Counted from the first letter of the stretch, positions 1-9,134 are shown. The stretch is 64,000 bases of DNA from Gemmobacter nectariphilus (GCA_020721445.1 DYMU01000005.1:1-64000); one strand, 5' to 3'. Made by a program: numbers and translations. Notes: a model not told the origin generated them from the sequence alone.

Positions 1-16
1 GAATGCCCGGATCAGA

Positions 17-148
17 TCAGCAATGGCAGGAGGGGGGCGGCGTCGCGCTTACGTTAAGCTCAAGAGAGATACGGTGCAACAGTTCATGGTTTGTGGTCCA
101 GCAAGCAATTTGTGCCACATCAAAACGTGCCAGGTCCATGACGGCCAT
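17..148 (-). CDS. Small ORF coupled to GTA g15 stop (hypothetical)
   Basis: A 43-codon open frame whose ATG overlaps the TGA of the g15 gene by one base (TGATG), the same coupling used between other genes of this cluster. The predicted peptide starts MAVMDLARFDV and ends in a Pro/Cys-rich tail. I do not recognise it. It has the low G+C of the adjoining 3' half of g15. It could be a real short downstream gene, the remnant of a longer one, or chance. The position right behind g15 is its only support. Confidence 0.3.
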   Translation of the reverse strand: MAVMDLARFDVAQIACWTTNHELLHRISLELNVSATPPPSCHC

Positions 149-3100
149 CAAAAAACACGCAGTGAATTCGAACCTCCGAAGCCATAACCAGTTGAGATTT
201 GCGCGACCTCTACAGCGAAGGACTCTGGGCAGCCATCCTCAAGTTGCATGTGATGCAGATATGCGAATCTTGGTTCGTTTACCTCATAAAACTTAAGAAT
301 CAATCCCGACAGGCTTCTAATTGTCACCCCATAGGCTTCTGCCTCCTCCGCCAATGGAACTTCAAAGCTGCTCCAAGTATCACTGTCCACCCTGCTTCGC
401 CGCTTCCAGCAAAACTCAATATTTCCCAACGCATCTGTCTCAGAACGCAGATGGACGACAGAAAGTGGACGCAACCCGTTGCCCTTGAACGCACGACTGT
501 AGTGAAGATCACCGTTCACATCATCGCCGGATGAACGATTTGACACTCTGTAATGCCGCTCCAGATTTCTTGCCGTTGCAGGATGGTCAATCTGCTCAAT
601 CGATGAGTCCAACAGAACGACGCGACTTCCCGCCGGCCAGGCCGTGCTTAAACTACGATCAGTGCCCAATTGACCTCGCAAGCGCAGACGGAGATCGAAC
701 GCCATTTCATCCACGATCGACGCCTCTTGGAACTGAAAGATTTCCCAAGCGTCAGGATCGCCATTTCCGATAGCAAGCAGATTTGTTCCGTTCAGCATCA
801 GAAACTCGCTCACCGATGATAGACCCGCACCCAGCAGCTTCACCGTAAGTGCTGGCCCCTGGTCGATCAAACCTGATCGAGCCGGAAGCAGTTCGTTCAA
901 TGTAAACCCAACCGTCGACCTTTGGTTTACAACCGTGTTCAAGGCATAATTGCTATCTTGGTTTGATGACCAAACAATTGCACTTTCCTTCCAAGGGTCG
1001 CCACTGATGGCTACATATGGCGCAGATGGACTATCTGCCTCGCGAATGATCGGTATATCCAGCCACATTGCGAGCAAATCACCAGCTACACTATGTGGTT
1101 TCCACTTTGTAGCTTCATGCACGTCCTGTTGTGATTGATAACAAGTAGGCTCGATCTGGACTGCGTAGATTGATTTGGTTTCCGACCACTCCAATCGATT
1201 GACGCGGAAGTATTTCTTGCTGATTTCAATTGTGCACCCAATCTGGATATCCACCGAAGAAAGTGGTAATTGACATTGAAGTCCTTCGCGTCCGATTTCC
1301 ACTTCAGCGACCCATGTCTCAACGATGGACTTTCCACGGTCCATTGGCAAAGATATCTGGACCTCGACTTCAGACGCACCAATGCTTTTGTCGCCGCTGC
1401 GTGTTGATTCGGCGATCGCCGTCGAAAAGTCCCCATCTGCTGAATAATAAATCAGACGCTGGATGGTGCCACTCTCGGATCTTGCAGTTCTCGAGAATTC
1501 AAGGCTATCTGAATTATCTTTGGCCAGAACTACGATGTCTTCAGAGAAACTCGCGAATGAACTGATAACACGCGACTTGAAGGTTGCAATCCCCTGCTGA
1601 TCGAAAAAGTCAAAAAAGCTTGTCATAGATAATGGCTGGATCTGTGATCTTGCCGTCGCCGTCTGGGAAACAATATATCCCTGTGTCAAACCGTAGAGCA
1701 GAGAATGATCGATATTCATCACATCGCTAGATTGACAAATCTCTTGAACCACCCGACCAAGTGGAACCGATGAAGATCTCCCATTCAACCAATGCCCCGC
1801 AAAGTAGTTCAATCCATCGGCCCAAAGCTCAGAACTTCTTGGAAAGTCCGGGTAGGGACGCGCATCCCACGCCCAGGCATGGCTGTGTGCAAGGTCAATC
1901 ATTGAACCAGCATACAGATCTGACATCAAGTTGTTCTTGGGATCCGACCAATGCTGCGAAATGGCAGAATAGTATTGAAGCTGGATATAGTCGTCCCTCG
2001 ACCCGTTTGAGCCGAGTGGCAGGGATGATTCAGAAGAAAATTGATCTACAAATTTGTTCGGCTCATTGGTCGCATTGTCAACTGCGGCGCAACCATACTC
2101 GGTAAATCGAATAGGCTTGGACCTTGGAATCCAATCTGTTGGTATTTCGTTTTTATGTCCGTCTATTCTGTTGAAATGTTGATGGGACCACCATGACGGA
2201 AAGTCCTTGAAACGAAATACCCAGCTTTCGCCATAATAAGAATCGATGATCGGCCTTCTTTGCTGCGCGATCCGTGCCTCATTGCTTTCGTAAAACCAGT
2301 CGTAACCTTCGCCGCCCATGATGTTTGAAAGCAGGTACTCTATGTTATACACTGACCCCCAGGCTGCATCGCAGTTCTGATTTCCATGCCGCCAGTCTGA
2401 CAATGGCATGTAATTGTCAATACCAACAAAATCAATATTGTGATCTGCCCAAAGCGGATCGAGGTGAAAGTAGACATTACCATCACGATGGTATCCGAAA
2501 TACTCTGACCAATCTGCAGCATAGCTGATCTTGGTTTCATTACCAAGTATCGAACGCACCTCTGCTGCCAGATCGATCAGCGCGGCAACCGCCGGGAATG
2601 AGTGATTGGCTCCCCTGATTTGCGTGACTCCCCGCAGTTCCGATCCAATGCAAAAGGCATCCACACCCCCCGCGAGGCGACAAAGATGCGCATAGTGCAG
2701 AATAAAGCGTCGAAATCCCCAATCCTCCGGACCGTTGTAATAGACGTCCGCGCCCACTGCCAAAAAATCAGACGCTGCCGCTGCACCAAAAAACTTGGCG
2801 ACGGCAAGCTCGGCATCATTGGTGCCATCAATCGTGCCCGCGCGGCCGGGCGCGACAGGCAGCGTGATCCTCCCACGCCAGGGCATGATCGGCTGCTCGT
2901 CGGTATCGGAATACGGATTAGGCAGCGTATTTCCTGCAAGTTGATCCATCAACACAAATGGATAGAACATGACGGACTGTCCGCCGTCGTGAATGGCTTT
3001 TATCGCTTGAATGACGGATGCATCTGCCGGGGTTCCGCCATAGATTGACTGTCCGTCTCTGCGCGGAACTTCCAGCGCTTCCATGCGGCCAATTCCCCCG

Positions 3101-4044
3101 GCGCGCCAGGGCATCTTGTGGCTCTCCGCTGCGACAGCCTCGACCTTCGGCCTGATGTCGCACTCTGTGCATCGCAGGTCATTGCCAAACCAGGACACCA
3201 CCAGCGACACAGCACCGCAATTCGGCAATTCCCGGCGCAATTGCGTCAGCGATGTCACCAGATCGGGCTCGTCCGAAGGCGAGTTCACGTTCACGGGTCT
3301 CGACAAGCCAAACTCATCGGTTTTACTGACACGCTGGGTCGCAAGGGCGTATTCACCCGTTCCCGGTATCAGCGCCACGCCCCTGATACAGTCCTGCAAA
3401 TCCGGGACCGTTTCCGCCTCTGACCCCTGGCCGCGCCGCATGACCTCAAAGCTCAACTGAGGGACGCGGTTGCCAAAAGACGAAAGGTCAAGGTTTTCGA
3501 TCACCACATAGGCGATCCCCCGATAGGACGGGGTATCTTCCAGGCCCAGATATGCCGCCAGCCCCGGGTCTGGCAGTTGGTCTTCTGTCCCGGTGTAGAC
3601 GCTAAGATGCAGTTTCTTGGGCGCGATTTCATCGCCATCGGCCCAGATCCGACCGATACCAAGAATTTCGCCTTCGCACAGGGCAAGGGCCAGACTGACC
3701 GTATAAGAATAGCGCGTCACGGTTGGCCTCGGCGCCCCCTTTCCTCCGCCGCTGGTGGCGGTGATTTCCGTGAAGGGCGACGCCCAGATCACCTGGCCCG
3801 GCAAGCGAACCCGCCCCCAGCAGCGCGCAATCGGCGCACCATAGCCGGCGCCCATGATCTGGAACCTGTCCATCCGGCCGGTTTCCACGGGCTCTGAACC
3901 CGTCCCCATGATGCGCTGATCAATCAGCCGTCCGAACGCCGCCCCTGCAGCACGGCCAATGACGGCCCCCGAAAGCCCAAGCACGGTACCGCCAAAGCCC
4001 GCCCCAAGCGCCGCACCTGCGGCCGACAGAAGGATCGTCGCCAT
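148..4044 (-). CDS. GTA g15: megatron/host-specificity tail tip protein
   Basis: A 1298-residue protein closing the GTA tail operon, about the size of R. capsulatus g15. In that particle the protein forms the tail-tip 'megatron' used for envelope contact and DNA delivery. The N-terminus is a Gly/Ala-rich hydrophobic stretch (about residues 1-40). The middle carries the GTA TIM-barrel-like region with the readable segments VGIDNYMPLSDW and FTEYGCAAVDN. The C-terminal half is beta-rich tail-fibre-like sequence. Its ATG directly follows the g14 TAA. From about codon 450 onward the DNA becomes visibly AT-richer than the rest of the cluster, suggesting recombination in the distal part. The frame is open throughout, so it is probably functional. 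Confidence 0.93.
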   Translation of the reverse strand: MATILLSAAGAALGAGFGGTVLGLSGAVIGRAAGAAFGRLIDQRIMGTGSEPVETGRMDRFQIMGAGYGAPIARCWGRVRLPGQVIWASPFTEITATSGGGKGAPRPTVTRYSYTVSLALALCEGEILGIGRIWADGDEIAPKKLHLSVYTGTEDQLPDPGLAAYLGLEDTPSYRGIAYVVIENLDLSSFGNRVPQLSFEVMRRGQGSEAETVPDLQDCIRGVALIPGTGEYALATQRVSKTDEFGLSRPVNVNSPSDEPDLVTSLTQLRRELPNCGAVSLVVSWFGNDLRCTECDIRPKVEAVAAESHKMPWRAGGIGRMEALEVPRRDGQSIYGGTPADASVIQAIKAIHDGGQSVMFYPFVLMDQLAGNTLPNPYSDTDEQPIMPWRGRITLPVAPGRAGTIDGTNDAELAVAKFFGAAAASDFLAVGADVYYNGPEDWGFRRFILHYAHLCRLAGGVDAFCIGSELRGVTQIRGANHSFPAVAALIDLAAEVRSILGNETKISYAADWSEYFGYHRDGNVYFHLDPLWADHNIDFVGIDNYMPLSDWRHGNQNCDAAWGSVYNIEYLLSNIMGGEGYDWFYESNEARIAQQRRPIIDSYYGESWVFRFKDFPSWWSHQHFNRIDGHKNEIPTDWIPRSKPIRFTEYGCAAVDNATNEPNKFVDQFSSESSLPLGSNGSRDDYIQLQYYSAISQHWSDPKNNLMSDLYAGSMIDLAHSHAWAWDARPYPDFPRSSELWADGLNYFAGHWLNGRSSSVPLGRVVQEICQSSDVMNIDHSLLYGLTQGYIVSQTATARSQIQPLSMTSFFDFFDQQGIATFKSRVISSFASFSEDIVVLAKDNSDSLEFSRTARSESGTIQRLIYYSADGDFSTAIAESTRSGDKSIGASEVEVQISLPMDRGKSIVETWVAEVEIGREGLQCQLPLSSVDIQIGCTIEISKKYFRVNRLEWSETKSIYAVQIEPTCYQSQQDVHEATKWKPHSVAGDLLAMWLDIPIIREADSPSAPYVAISGDPWKESAIVWSSNQDSNYALNTVVNQRSTVGFTLNELLPARSGLIDQGPALTVKLLGAGLSSVSEFLMLNGTNLLAIGNGDPDAWEIFQFQEASIVDEMAFDLRLRLRGQLGTDRSLSTAWPAGSRVVLLDSSIEQIDHPATARNLERHYRVSNRSSGDDVNGDLHYSRAFKGNGLRPLSVVHLRSETDALGNIEFCWKRRSRVDSDTWSSFEVPLAEEAEAYGVTIRSLSGLILKFYEVNEPRFAYLHHMQLEDGCPESFAVEVAQISTGYGFGGSNSLRVF

Positions 4045-4524
4045 TTACACACTCTCCTCTGGGAAACGATAGATGGCCGCAATCTTGCGGGCCCAAGGGC
4101 CAGAAAGCGGGCTTTCCACGACGCCATGCCCGGTATAGGCGTGCACGAACGTCGGGATCGGAACGCGCGACACCACAACGCCAAGGTGTTTTGCGACCGA
4201 CCCTGCCCGCATCCGGAACAACAGGATATCGCCGGGCTCTGGGCAAAGCTCCTGCTTTCTGACAAGCCAGGTATTGGCGACGGTCATCAGCACCTCGTCC
4301 TGACTTGGTTCTGACCAATCCATTGTATAGGGCGGCGGAACCACAGGCTCGGGTCCGACCACGGCGCGCCAGATACCCCTGATCAGGCCAAGGCAATCGG
4401 TGCCTGCGCCAAGCGCCGACATCTGGTGGCGGTACGGCGTTCCCAACCATAGCCGGGCCTGCGTGACGATCCGGTCGGATCGCATGTCCATCTGGACGTT
4501 CGTCTGGGACAGATCGGTTTTCAC
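4045..4524 (-). CDS. GTA g14: NlpC/P60 cell-wall peptidase
   Basis: A 159-residue peptidase of the GTA tail. It probably cuts peptidoglycan during DNA delivery. The motif WLGTPYRHQ followed by GTDCLGLIRG supplies the catalytic Cys, and KHLGVVV/FVHAYTG supply the His region of the NlpC/P60 fold. I chose the GTG at 4524. It has an AGAGGTG ribosome-binding sequence 5-6 bases upstream and lies 10 bases after the g13 TAG. An in-frame ATG lies further upstream at 4596 but would overlap g13. It is followed immediately by g15. Confidence 0.9.
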   Translation of the reverse strand: MKTDLSQTNVQMDMRSDRIVTQARLWLGTPYRHQMSALGAGTDCLGLIRGIWRAVVGPEPVVPPPYTMDWSEPSQDEVLMTVANTWLVRKQELCPEPGDILLFRMRAGSVAKHLGVVVSRVPIPTFVHAYTGHGVVESPLSGPWARKIAAIYRFPEESV

Positions 4525-4534
4525 AAGATCACCT

Positions 4535-5389
4535 CTACCTGTTGCGGGCGGGGTTTGACCGCAACCAGTCGTCCCCCGGAACATGCGGGAAGCCACGAAA
4601 ATTCAGGAAGTTGCCAAACTTCGCTTTGCACGCGGATGCACTCTTGTCGCAGCCGGCAGTCAGGCGCAGGGTGTCACCAGGCGCCGGGAACAGGCCAAAC
4701 GGCTGCCAAAGCTCGATGACACGCCCACCGTCCTGTTCGTGGTCGCGGCGAATGAACCTGACCTGATCATGACCTGTGCCAGAGGTCAGCATCGCCAGTC
4801 CATGCGCGAACCAACCATCGGGCAAATGCGGATAAGGTGGCACGATCAGCACGCGACCCTGGTCGATGTGCAAAAGGGTGGCGTTCACCGTCCTGTCCAT
4901 CACCAACAGGTCAATTCCACACCGGTCATCACCAAGGCTGGCATTGCAATCGGGATGATAGACCTTGCCGGTCGGGATATTCAGCCGTTCTGCCAATCCA
5001 CGCAGTTCCACGCTGAAAGCGCCACCCTTGCGGGTAATCTCGCCAAATGTGCCGCGAAACAGAATGTCGCGTTGCTCGACATCGGCCCAGTTGACCATGA
5101 AAATGGTCACCTCGGCATCGTCATATCGACCGGCCTGAATATCCTCTTCGTTGATTGCGGCATCGGACAGCGCGCCAAACGCCTCGCTGTTATCAACCGC
5201 CATGCCGGTGGATTGCTCCAACGCCCGCGCGGTAAGGCCGGTGCGCGCGGCAAACATCACGCCCTCAAAGGTCAGATCCTCATCATGATCCGCAAACCCC
5301 AGCACAACCCCATCCTTGCGTCGCACCCTCCAGGCGCGGCACACCGTGGTCGAGCCGGTTTTCAAATGTGCATCCAGTGTGCTGACCAT
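4535..5389 (-). CDS. GTA g13: tail hub protein (DUF2163)
   Basis: A 284-residue hub protein of the GTA baseplate, DUF2163 family. Four cysteines stand out: a pair spaced by eight residues (CNASLGDDRC) and a C-terminal pair spaced by six (CDKSASAC). They are followed by KFGNFLNFRGFPHVPG. This resembles the Cys set that binds a metal cluster in tail-tip proteins such as lambda gpL and, as I recall, the R. capsulatus hub. The start ATG overlaps the g12 stop as TGATG. Confidence 0.92.
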   Translation of the reverse strand: MVSTLDAHLKTGSTTVCRAWRVRRKDGVVLGFADHDEDLTFEGVMFAARTGLTARALEQSTGMAVDNSEAFGALSDAAINEEDIQAGRYDDAEVTIFMVNWADVEQRDILFRGTFGEITRKGGAFSVELRGLAERLNIPTGKVYHPDCNASLGDDRCGIDLLVMDRTVNATLLHIDQGRVLIVPPYPHLPDGWFAHGLAMLTSGTGHDQVRFIRRDHEQDGGRVIELWQPFGLFPAPGDTLRLTAGCDKSASACKAKFGNFLNFRGFPHVPGDDWLRSNPARNR

Positions 5390-6021
5390 CAGACCCGAAC
5401 CTCCACAACCGGCACGTCCGGCACTCCGCCGGCGTTGAACGACGCCACCGAGGTCATGATGGCATCGGTGTCGAACCGCACCGGAACGTCGAATTCGAAC
5501 CCGGCATAGACCGTGACGCCAATATCTGGCGGCACCGCAAAGGTGATCTCGCCGGTCGCCAGGTTGACCTCGAACTCCTGACCCTCCACCTTCGGGTCAC
5601 GCGCAACCGAGATCATCACGCTGCCTGCAACCGGCTTGGTGATGCGCCGGGTATAGGTCTCAAGGCCCGAGCGATAGGTTTTGCTCAGGGCAAAAACCAC
5701 AGTAACACCGTCCCCTGTCCCGATCTCCTGATCGATGTGCGACGGTTTTTGCGACGGTGGGCACGATTTGTAGTCAGACCAGTCTTTCCAGCGAAACCCG
5801 TGCATCCGCCCCCGCCGCGCTTCAAAGAACGCAATCAGCCGGTCGACATCATCCAGCGTCCGCAGCCCGGCCCCCGCCTCATAGCGCCGGCGCGAATGGG
5901 CCCAGGGCGTGTTGCGTTCCTCGAACCCATTGGCCAGGGTCACCACTTCGGTGCGCCGCTCGGGGCCCCCGACCGAACCAAAACTCAGGTTTGCCGGAAA
6001 TCTGATCTCATGGAAGGCCAT
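5389..6021 (-). CDS. GTA g12: distal tail protein (DUF2460)
   Basis: A 210-residue DUF2460 protein. It begins MAFHEIRFPANLSFGSVGGPERRTEV in type (family opening FHEVRFP) and contains the typical FEARRGRMHGFRWKDW segment. In the R. capsulatus particle this gene product joins the tail tube to the baseplate. Length is normal for the family. It is coupled to g13 by a one-base stop/start overlap and lies 12 bases behind g11. Confidence 0.92.
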   Translation of the reverse strand: MAFHEIRFPANLSFGSVGGPERRTEVVTLANGFEERNTPWAHSRRRYEAGAGLRTLDDVDRLIAFFEARRGRMHGFRWKDWSDYKSCPPSQKPSHIDQEIGTGDGVTVVFALSKTYRSGLETYTRRITKPVAGSVMISVARDPKVEGQEFEVNLATGEITFAVPPDIGVTVYAGFEFDVPVRFDTDAIMTSVASFNAGGVPDVPVVEVRV

Positions 6022-6033
6022 CTGCCTGCTCCC

Positions 6034-6687
6034 TTACCGGTTTCGTTGACCACGGGCCAAAGCGCGCGAAGCCTGCGCTGCAATCTGGGTCCGGCTGCGC
6101 TGAAACCCCTCGACATCCGGGGTCTGGATGTTCATCACCACCGTCACCGGGCGCGCGCCGCCTGACGCCTGCACGCCCAGCCGACCATCGGCCCCGCGTG
6201 CCAAAGGCATGATCGCCTCCGGCCCCGCTTCGCCCATCAGCCCAGCACCACCGCGCATCGGAAACGAGGTCGGGCTCGACACAACCCCGCCCTTGGCAAA
6301 AGGCATCACCCGGCCTTGGGAAAACGCGCCCCCATTCTTGAACGGCAAAAGACCGCTCAGGACCGAGTCGATCCCTTCCGCCACCAATCCGCCGACGGCC
6401 CCTTGAACCGGCTTCATCGCCACGTTGTAGACGCCGCTGATCATAGACTGGGCGACCATGCGCAGCGCATCCGACAGCTTCATGCCGTCAAAGATCAGGC
6501 CGTCAAACGCCCGCCGCAAGCCACCGCCGATCCCGTTGGTCAGGCTGTTCACCTCGCGCCCGGTAAACAGCATGGTTTCCTGCATGCGGGCCAACTCGCC
6601 CTCAAACGCAACCACCATTGCGCTGGACGCCCCCAGCGTTGCCTCAAGCGCCGCCACCTGGTCTGCCAGCTCTTCGATCTGTGCCAT
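6034..6687 (-). CDS. GTA g11: short tape measure protein
   Basis: A 217-residue protein that sets tail length; GTA tails are short, so this tape measure is tiny beside phage ones. The N-terminus is helical (EELADQVAALEATLG). A Gly-rich C-terminal part holds GGAFSQGRVMPFAKGG and GLMGEAGPEAIMPLARGADG, classic tape-measure C-terminal motifs. I prefer ATG 6687 over GTG 6690 because AGGAG then sits seven bases upstream. It overlaps the end of g10.1 by 44 bases. Confidence 0.92.
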   Translation of the reverse strand: MAQIEELADQVAALEATLGASSAMVVAFEGELARMQETMLFTGREVNSLTNGIGGGLRRAFDGLIFDGMKLSDALRMVAQSMISGVYNVAMKPVQGAVGGLVAEGIDSVLSGLLPFKNGGAFSQGRVMPFAKGGVVSSPTSFPMRGGAGLMGEAGPEAIMPLARGADGRLGVQASGGARPVTVVMNIQTPDVEGFQRSRTQIAAQASRALARGQRNR

Positions 6688-6886
6688 CACGGCTCTCCTG
6701 TGCTGTGTCGGGAAAGGCTGCCGAAAGTTCGGCCAACCGGGCCCGCGTCAAAGGCGGGCTTGCTGCCTCTGCCCCCATCATGATCCTCAATTCCACCGGG
6801 CTCAGCCGCCAGAACACTGCAGGCTCCAGCCGCAGCCCATGCAGTCCAACCCGGATCAGCCCCGGCCAGTCGATGCCATCCGTCAT
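6644..6886 (-). CDS. GTA g10.1: tail assembly chaperone-like small protein
   Basis: An 80-residue protein starting MTDGIDWPGLIRVGLHGLRL, with the segment FWRLSPVELRIMMG, matching the small gene (rcc01693 type) between g10 and g11 in Rhodobacter GTA clusters. The ATG lies 10 bases after the g10 stop, and the 3' end overlaps g11. Its probable role is tail assembly, together with g10, in the place where lambda-like phages encode a frameshifted chaperone pair. Confidence 0.85.
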   Translation of the reverse strand: MTDGIDWPGLIRVGLHGLRLEPAVFWRLSPVELRIMMGAEAASPPLTRARLAELSAAFPDTAQESRDGTDRRAGRPGGGA

Positions 6887-6896
6887 CTGTTGCCCG

Positions 6897-7217
6897 TCAT
6901 GTCTCACCGGGCAGGGCAAAGGCCCGCGCCAGCAATTCGGCGGCCAACCTGGCTGCCTCCATCGGCCCGCCCCCGATCTCGACCGACAGCAGGTCTTCGG
7001 CCCGCCCGGTCCATCCTCCCCCCCGCAACCCGGCAACCAGCAGGGCCACGACATCGCGCGTCGAAAACCGCCCGGCCTCAAACCGTTCAACCAGGTCGAT
7101 CAAAGATCCGGCAGCCAGCGCCGCTTCCAGCTCGGCCAATGCGCCCAGGGTCAACTTTGCCACATGGCGTCGGCCATCCAGCACCACCGCCACCTCGCCC
7201 GCCCAAGGGTTCGCCAT
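6897..7217 (-). CDS. GTA g10: tail tube assembly chaperone-like protein
   Basis: A 106-residue protein of the GTA TAC-like family (transfers-agent orfg10), with LGALAELEAALAAGSLIDLVERF as its most typical region. It probably acts as a tail assembly chaperone. ATG 7217 overlaps the g9 stop (TGATG). A GTG one codon upstream is possible. No clear Shine-Dalgarno is visible, consistent with translational coupling to g9. Confidence 0.88.
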   Translation of the reverse strand: MANPWAGEVAVVLDGRRHVAKLTLGALAELEAALAAGSLIDLVERFEAGRFSTRDVVALLVAGLRGGGWTGRAEDLLSVEIGGGPMEAARLAAELLARAFALPGET

Positions 7218-7630
7218 CACAGCGCCACAAAAGTCAGTGCCCCGGCCGAGGCCAGCGACAGCTCATACGTCGCCTCGCCATTGTGGCTTCCGGCATATTC
7301 GACGGCGGTAATCTGGAACGGCCCTTCCACCACGCCGAAATCCGGGATGATCACCTGAAAATCCGGCACCTCTCCGTCAAAGAAAATCTGCCGCGCCCGC
7401 TCATCGGTGTTGGCGTCGCGAAAAACGCCCGATCCCGAGATGGACGCCGACTTCACCCCGGAACCGCCCAACAATTCGCGCCAGCCGCCTGCACTTTCCA
7501 GACTGGTCACATCCACCGTTTCCGCATTGAAACTGATCCGCGTGGCACGCAGACCCGCCACCGTCTCAAACGTGCCATCGCCCGTCAGATCGACCTTCAA
7601 CAACAGGTCCTTACCGCTTTGAACCGCCAT
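7217..7630 (-). CDS. GTA g9: major tail tube protein
   Basis: A 137-residue major tail protein. The opening MAVQSGKDLLLKVDLTGDG and the segment AETVDVTSLESAGGWRELL are diagnostic of GTA/lambdoid TP901-1-like tail tube subunits. I start at ATG 7630 rather than three codons earlier because the MAxQxGKDLLLK opening is conserved in GTA g9. It lies 35 bases downstream of g8. Confidence 0.93.
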   Translation of the reverse strand: MAVQSGKDLLLKVDLTGDGTFETVAGLRATRISFNAETVDVTSLESAGGWRELLGGSGVKSASISGSGVFRDANTDERARQIFFDGEVPDFQVIIPDFGVVEGPFQITAVEYAGSHNGEATYELSLASAGALTFVAL

Positions 7631-7665
7631 TCCGAACACTCCGATTATTTTGGCCTATCAGGCCG

Positions 7666-8064
7666 TTAAAGCTCGACCCTCGCGCGAAAGGTCAGGTCTA
7701 CCCGCCGCACGTCGCCATCTTTCAACCGCTTGGCCACTGCCTTGACAAAGGCGATGCCAACCACCCGGCCGCGGGTCAGCGGTGGCTGGGCCGCCACCAG
7801 GGCATCCGACACCGCAACAGCCACGACCTTGGCCGCCAGAAAACCGGTGGCATCCGAAATCACGCTGATCGAAAACCGATGCTCGGCTCCATCGCCACTT
7901 TTGTCAGACCGGTCCAGCACGTCTTCCGGGCCGATCAGCACGAAGGTGCCGCTGCCGCCACCCGGTGGCAACGCGTCGACGATGGCCACCCCGGCCAAGG
8001 CCGGGCTTGCCGCCAAAACGCCATAGATCGCGGCCTGCAAGGCCGCCGCTGCGCCATAGCTCAT
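7666..8064 (-). CDS. GTA g8: tail terminator (DUF3168)
   Basis: A 132-residue DUF3168 protein opening MSYGAAAALQAAIYGVL and ending in VDLTFRARVEL, both typical of GTA g8. It probably caps the tail tube and mediates head-tail joining. Its ATG overlaps the g7 stop (ATGA). Confidence 0.92.
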   Translation of the reverse strand: MSYGAAAALQAAIYGVLAASPALAGVAIVDALPPGGGSGTFVLIGPEDVLDRSDKSGDGAEHRFSISVISDATGFLAAKVVAVAVSDALVAAQPPLTRGRVVGIAFVKAVAKRLKDGDVRRVDLTFRARVEL

Positions 8065-8399
8065 GCTGGCTCCTCCTCCCGCGCAAAGCAGGTCAGATAA
8101 TGTCCCGCCGCGTCGCGTTCGGTAACGGCAAGGATGCGAAACAGCCGCCCGCCCTCGCGCAGCCTTTGCCCCGGAGCCGGGCGTCGATCAGCCCCCTCCG
8201 GCGCTCCGCGCACGGTGATGCGATAAGGAATGCTCGACAGCGTCACTTCCTCGCCCCCGGTATCCCGCCCCGCGCCGGGTAGAACTTCGGCCCACAGCGT
8301 TCCGATTTCCGCCCAGGATGTGGCATAGCCACCCGCCCCGTCCGGGGTCTGCACCGGCCGTTCCAGAACCAGAAGCCGGGTCAGATGAACCGCCTTCAT
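8061..8399 (-). CDS. GTA g7: head-tail adaptor/stopper
   Basis: A 112-residue phage head-tail joining protein. The segments VLERPVQTPDGAGGYATSW and REGGRLFRILAVTERDA match the SPP1 gp16-type head closure family. I start at ATG 8399, which overlaps the g6 TGA (ATGA). An in-frame start further upstream would run deep into g6. Confidence 0.9.
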   Translation of the reverse strand: MKAVHLTRLLVLERPVQTPDGAGGYATSWAEIGTLWAEVLPGAGRDTGGEEVTLSSIPYRITVRGAPEGADRRPAPGQRLREGGRLFRILAVTERDAAGHYLTCFAREEEPA

Positions 8400-8995
8400 A
8401 CCCCGCCTCCGCCAAGCACCCGCACCGTGCGCCACCGCTCGATCAGCGACTGAACCGTCAGGGGCAAGGCCGCACCGCGTTGCCCGCCGTCATGCCTGCG
8501 TTCATAGAATTCAGATGCCAACAGCAGCACCGCCTGCGCCAGATCGGCTGGAACCGCGGCCCAACTGGTGCCAAAGCCGGCATCGAACACAATCTCCACC
8601 GCGCCGCCCTCGGAAATGCACGGCAACGCCCGTCCGATCCCCAGCAGGCGCGGCCGCGCCATGTCGGCCTCAAGCCGATACAGATCAGCGGCCAGGACCG
8701 AGGGCACGCCCAACGCGTCCAGCAGCGTCACCGATACCAGTGCCGAAACCGGCGCCATCGGCAAGGCCTGCGCCGCGCCACGCCACCGCAACAGCCGCAA
8801 CAGAAAGCGCCGCGCCAGCAGCGCCTTGCCCGTTCGCCCTTCGATGGTGGCAATCGCGGCCCGCAAATGCGCAGTTATCAACCCGTTCTGCATCCCGTCA
8901 TCGGCAAAGCCGGTGCCAAGACGCAGATGATCCTTCATCGCCTGCATCGGCAGCGCCTCATCGGGCACCGCGGTTTGCTCGGTCAACATCATCAT
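8396..8995 (-). CDS. GTA g6: head-tail connector adaptor
   Basis: A 199-residue connector protein with the opening LTEQTAVPDEALP and MKDHLRLGTGFADD, matching g6/gp15-like phage adaptors. The C-terminal helix LAQAVLLLASEFYERR is also typical. Three consecutive ATG codons occur at the start; the first is taken. A 154-base gap with stem-loops separates it from the capsid gene. Confidence 0.9.
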   Translation of the reverse strand: MMMLTEQTAVPDEALPMQAMKDHLRLGTGFADDGMQNGLITAHLRAAIATIEGRTGKALLARRFLLRLLRWRGAAQALPMAPVSALVSVTLLDALGVPSVLAADLYRLEADMARPRLLGIGRALPCISEGGAVEIVFDAGFGTSWAAVPADLAQAVLLLASEFYERRHDGGQRGAALPLTVQSLIERWRTVRVLGGGGV

Positions 8996-9110
8996 CTCTC
9001 TCCGATTGCCCCATCAGCGTCAAAGGTCGGGCGCGCGCCCCACACCGCTCGAACGGAGGGGGGGAGCAGCTAGACGGCATGGGTTTTCATGCGCGCGCCC
9101 GAGGGGTGGC

Positions 9111-9134
9111 CCGGGGGGGAAGCACATCCCCCGG
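9111..9134 (-). promoter_or_regulatory. Stem-loop in the GTA capsid-g6 intergenic gap
   Basis: A 7-bp G+C stem (CCGGGGG pairing with CCCCCGG) lies about 15 bases downstream of the capsid stop codon. A 12-base GC palindrome occurs at about 9034-9045. These lie in the only long gap (8996-9149) between structural genes. They could be a partial terminator or an RNA stabiliser that raises capsid over tail expression. No U-run follows, so a strong intrinsic terminator is unlikely. Confidence 0.4.

Noticed and set aside
3-296. Plus-strand frame at the window start
   Set aside because: It lies antisense to the end of g15, with no family motif and no ribosome-binding site.
6644-7220. Programmed frameshift between g10 and g10.1
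   Set aside because: g10 ends in a stop with a separate ATG 10 bases later, and no slippery heptamer was seen at the junction.
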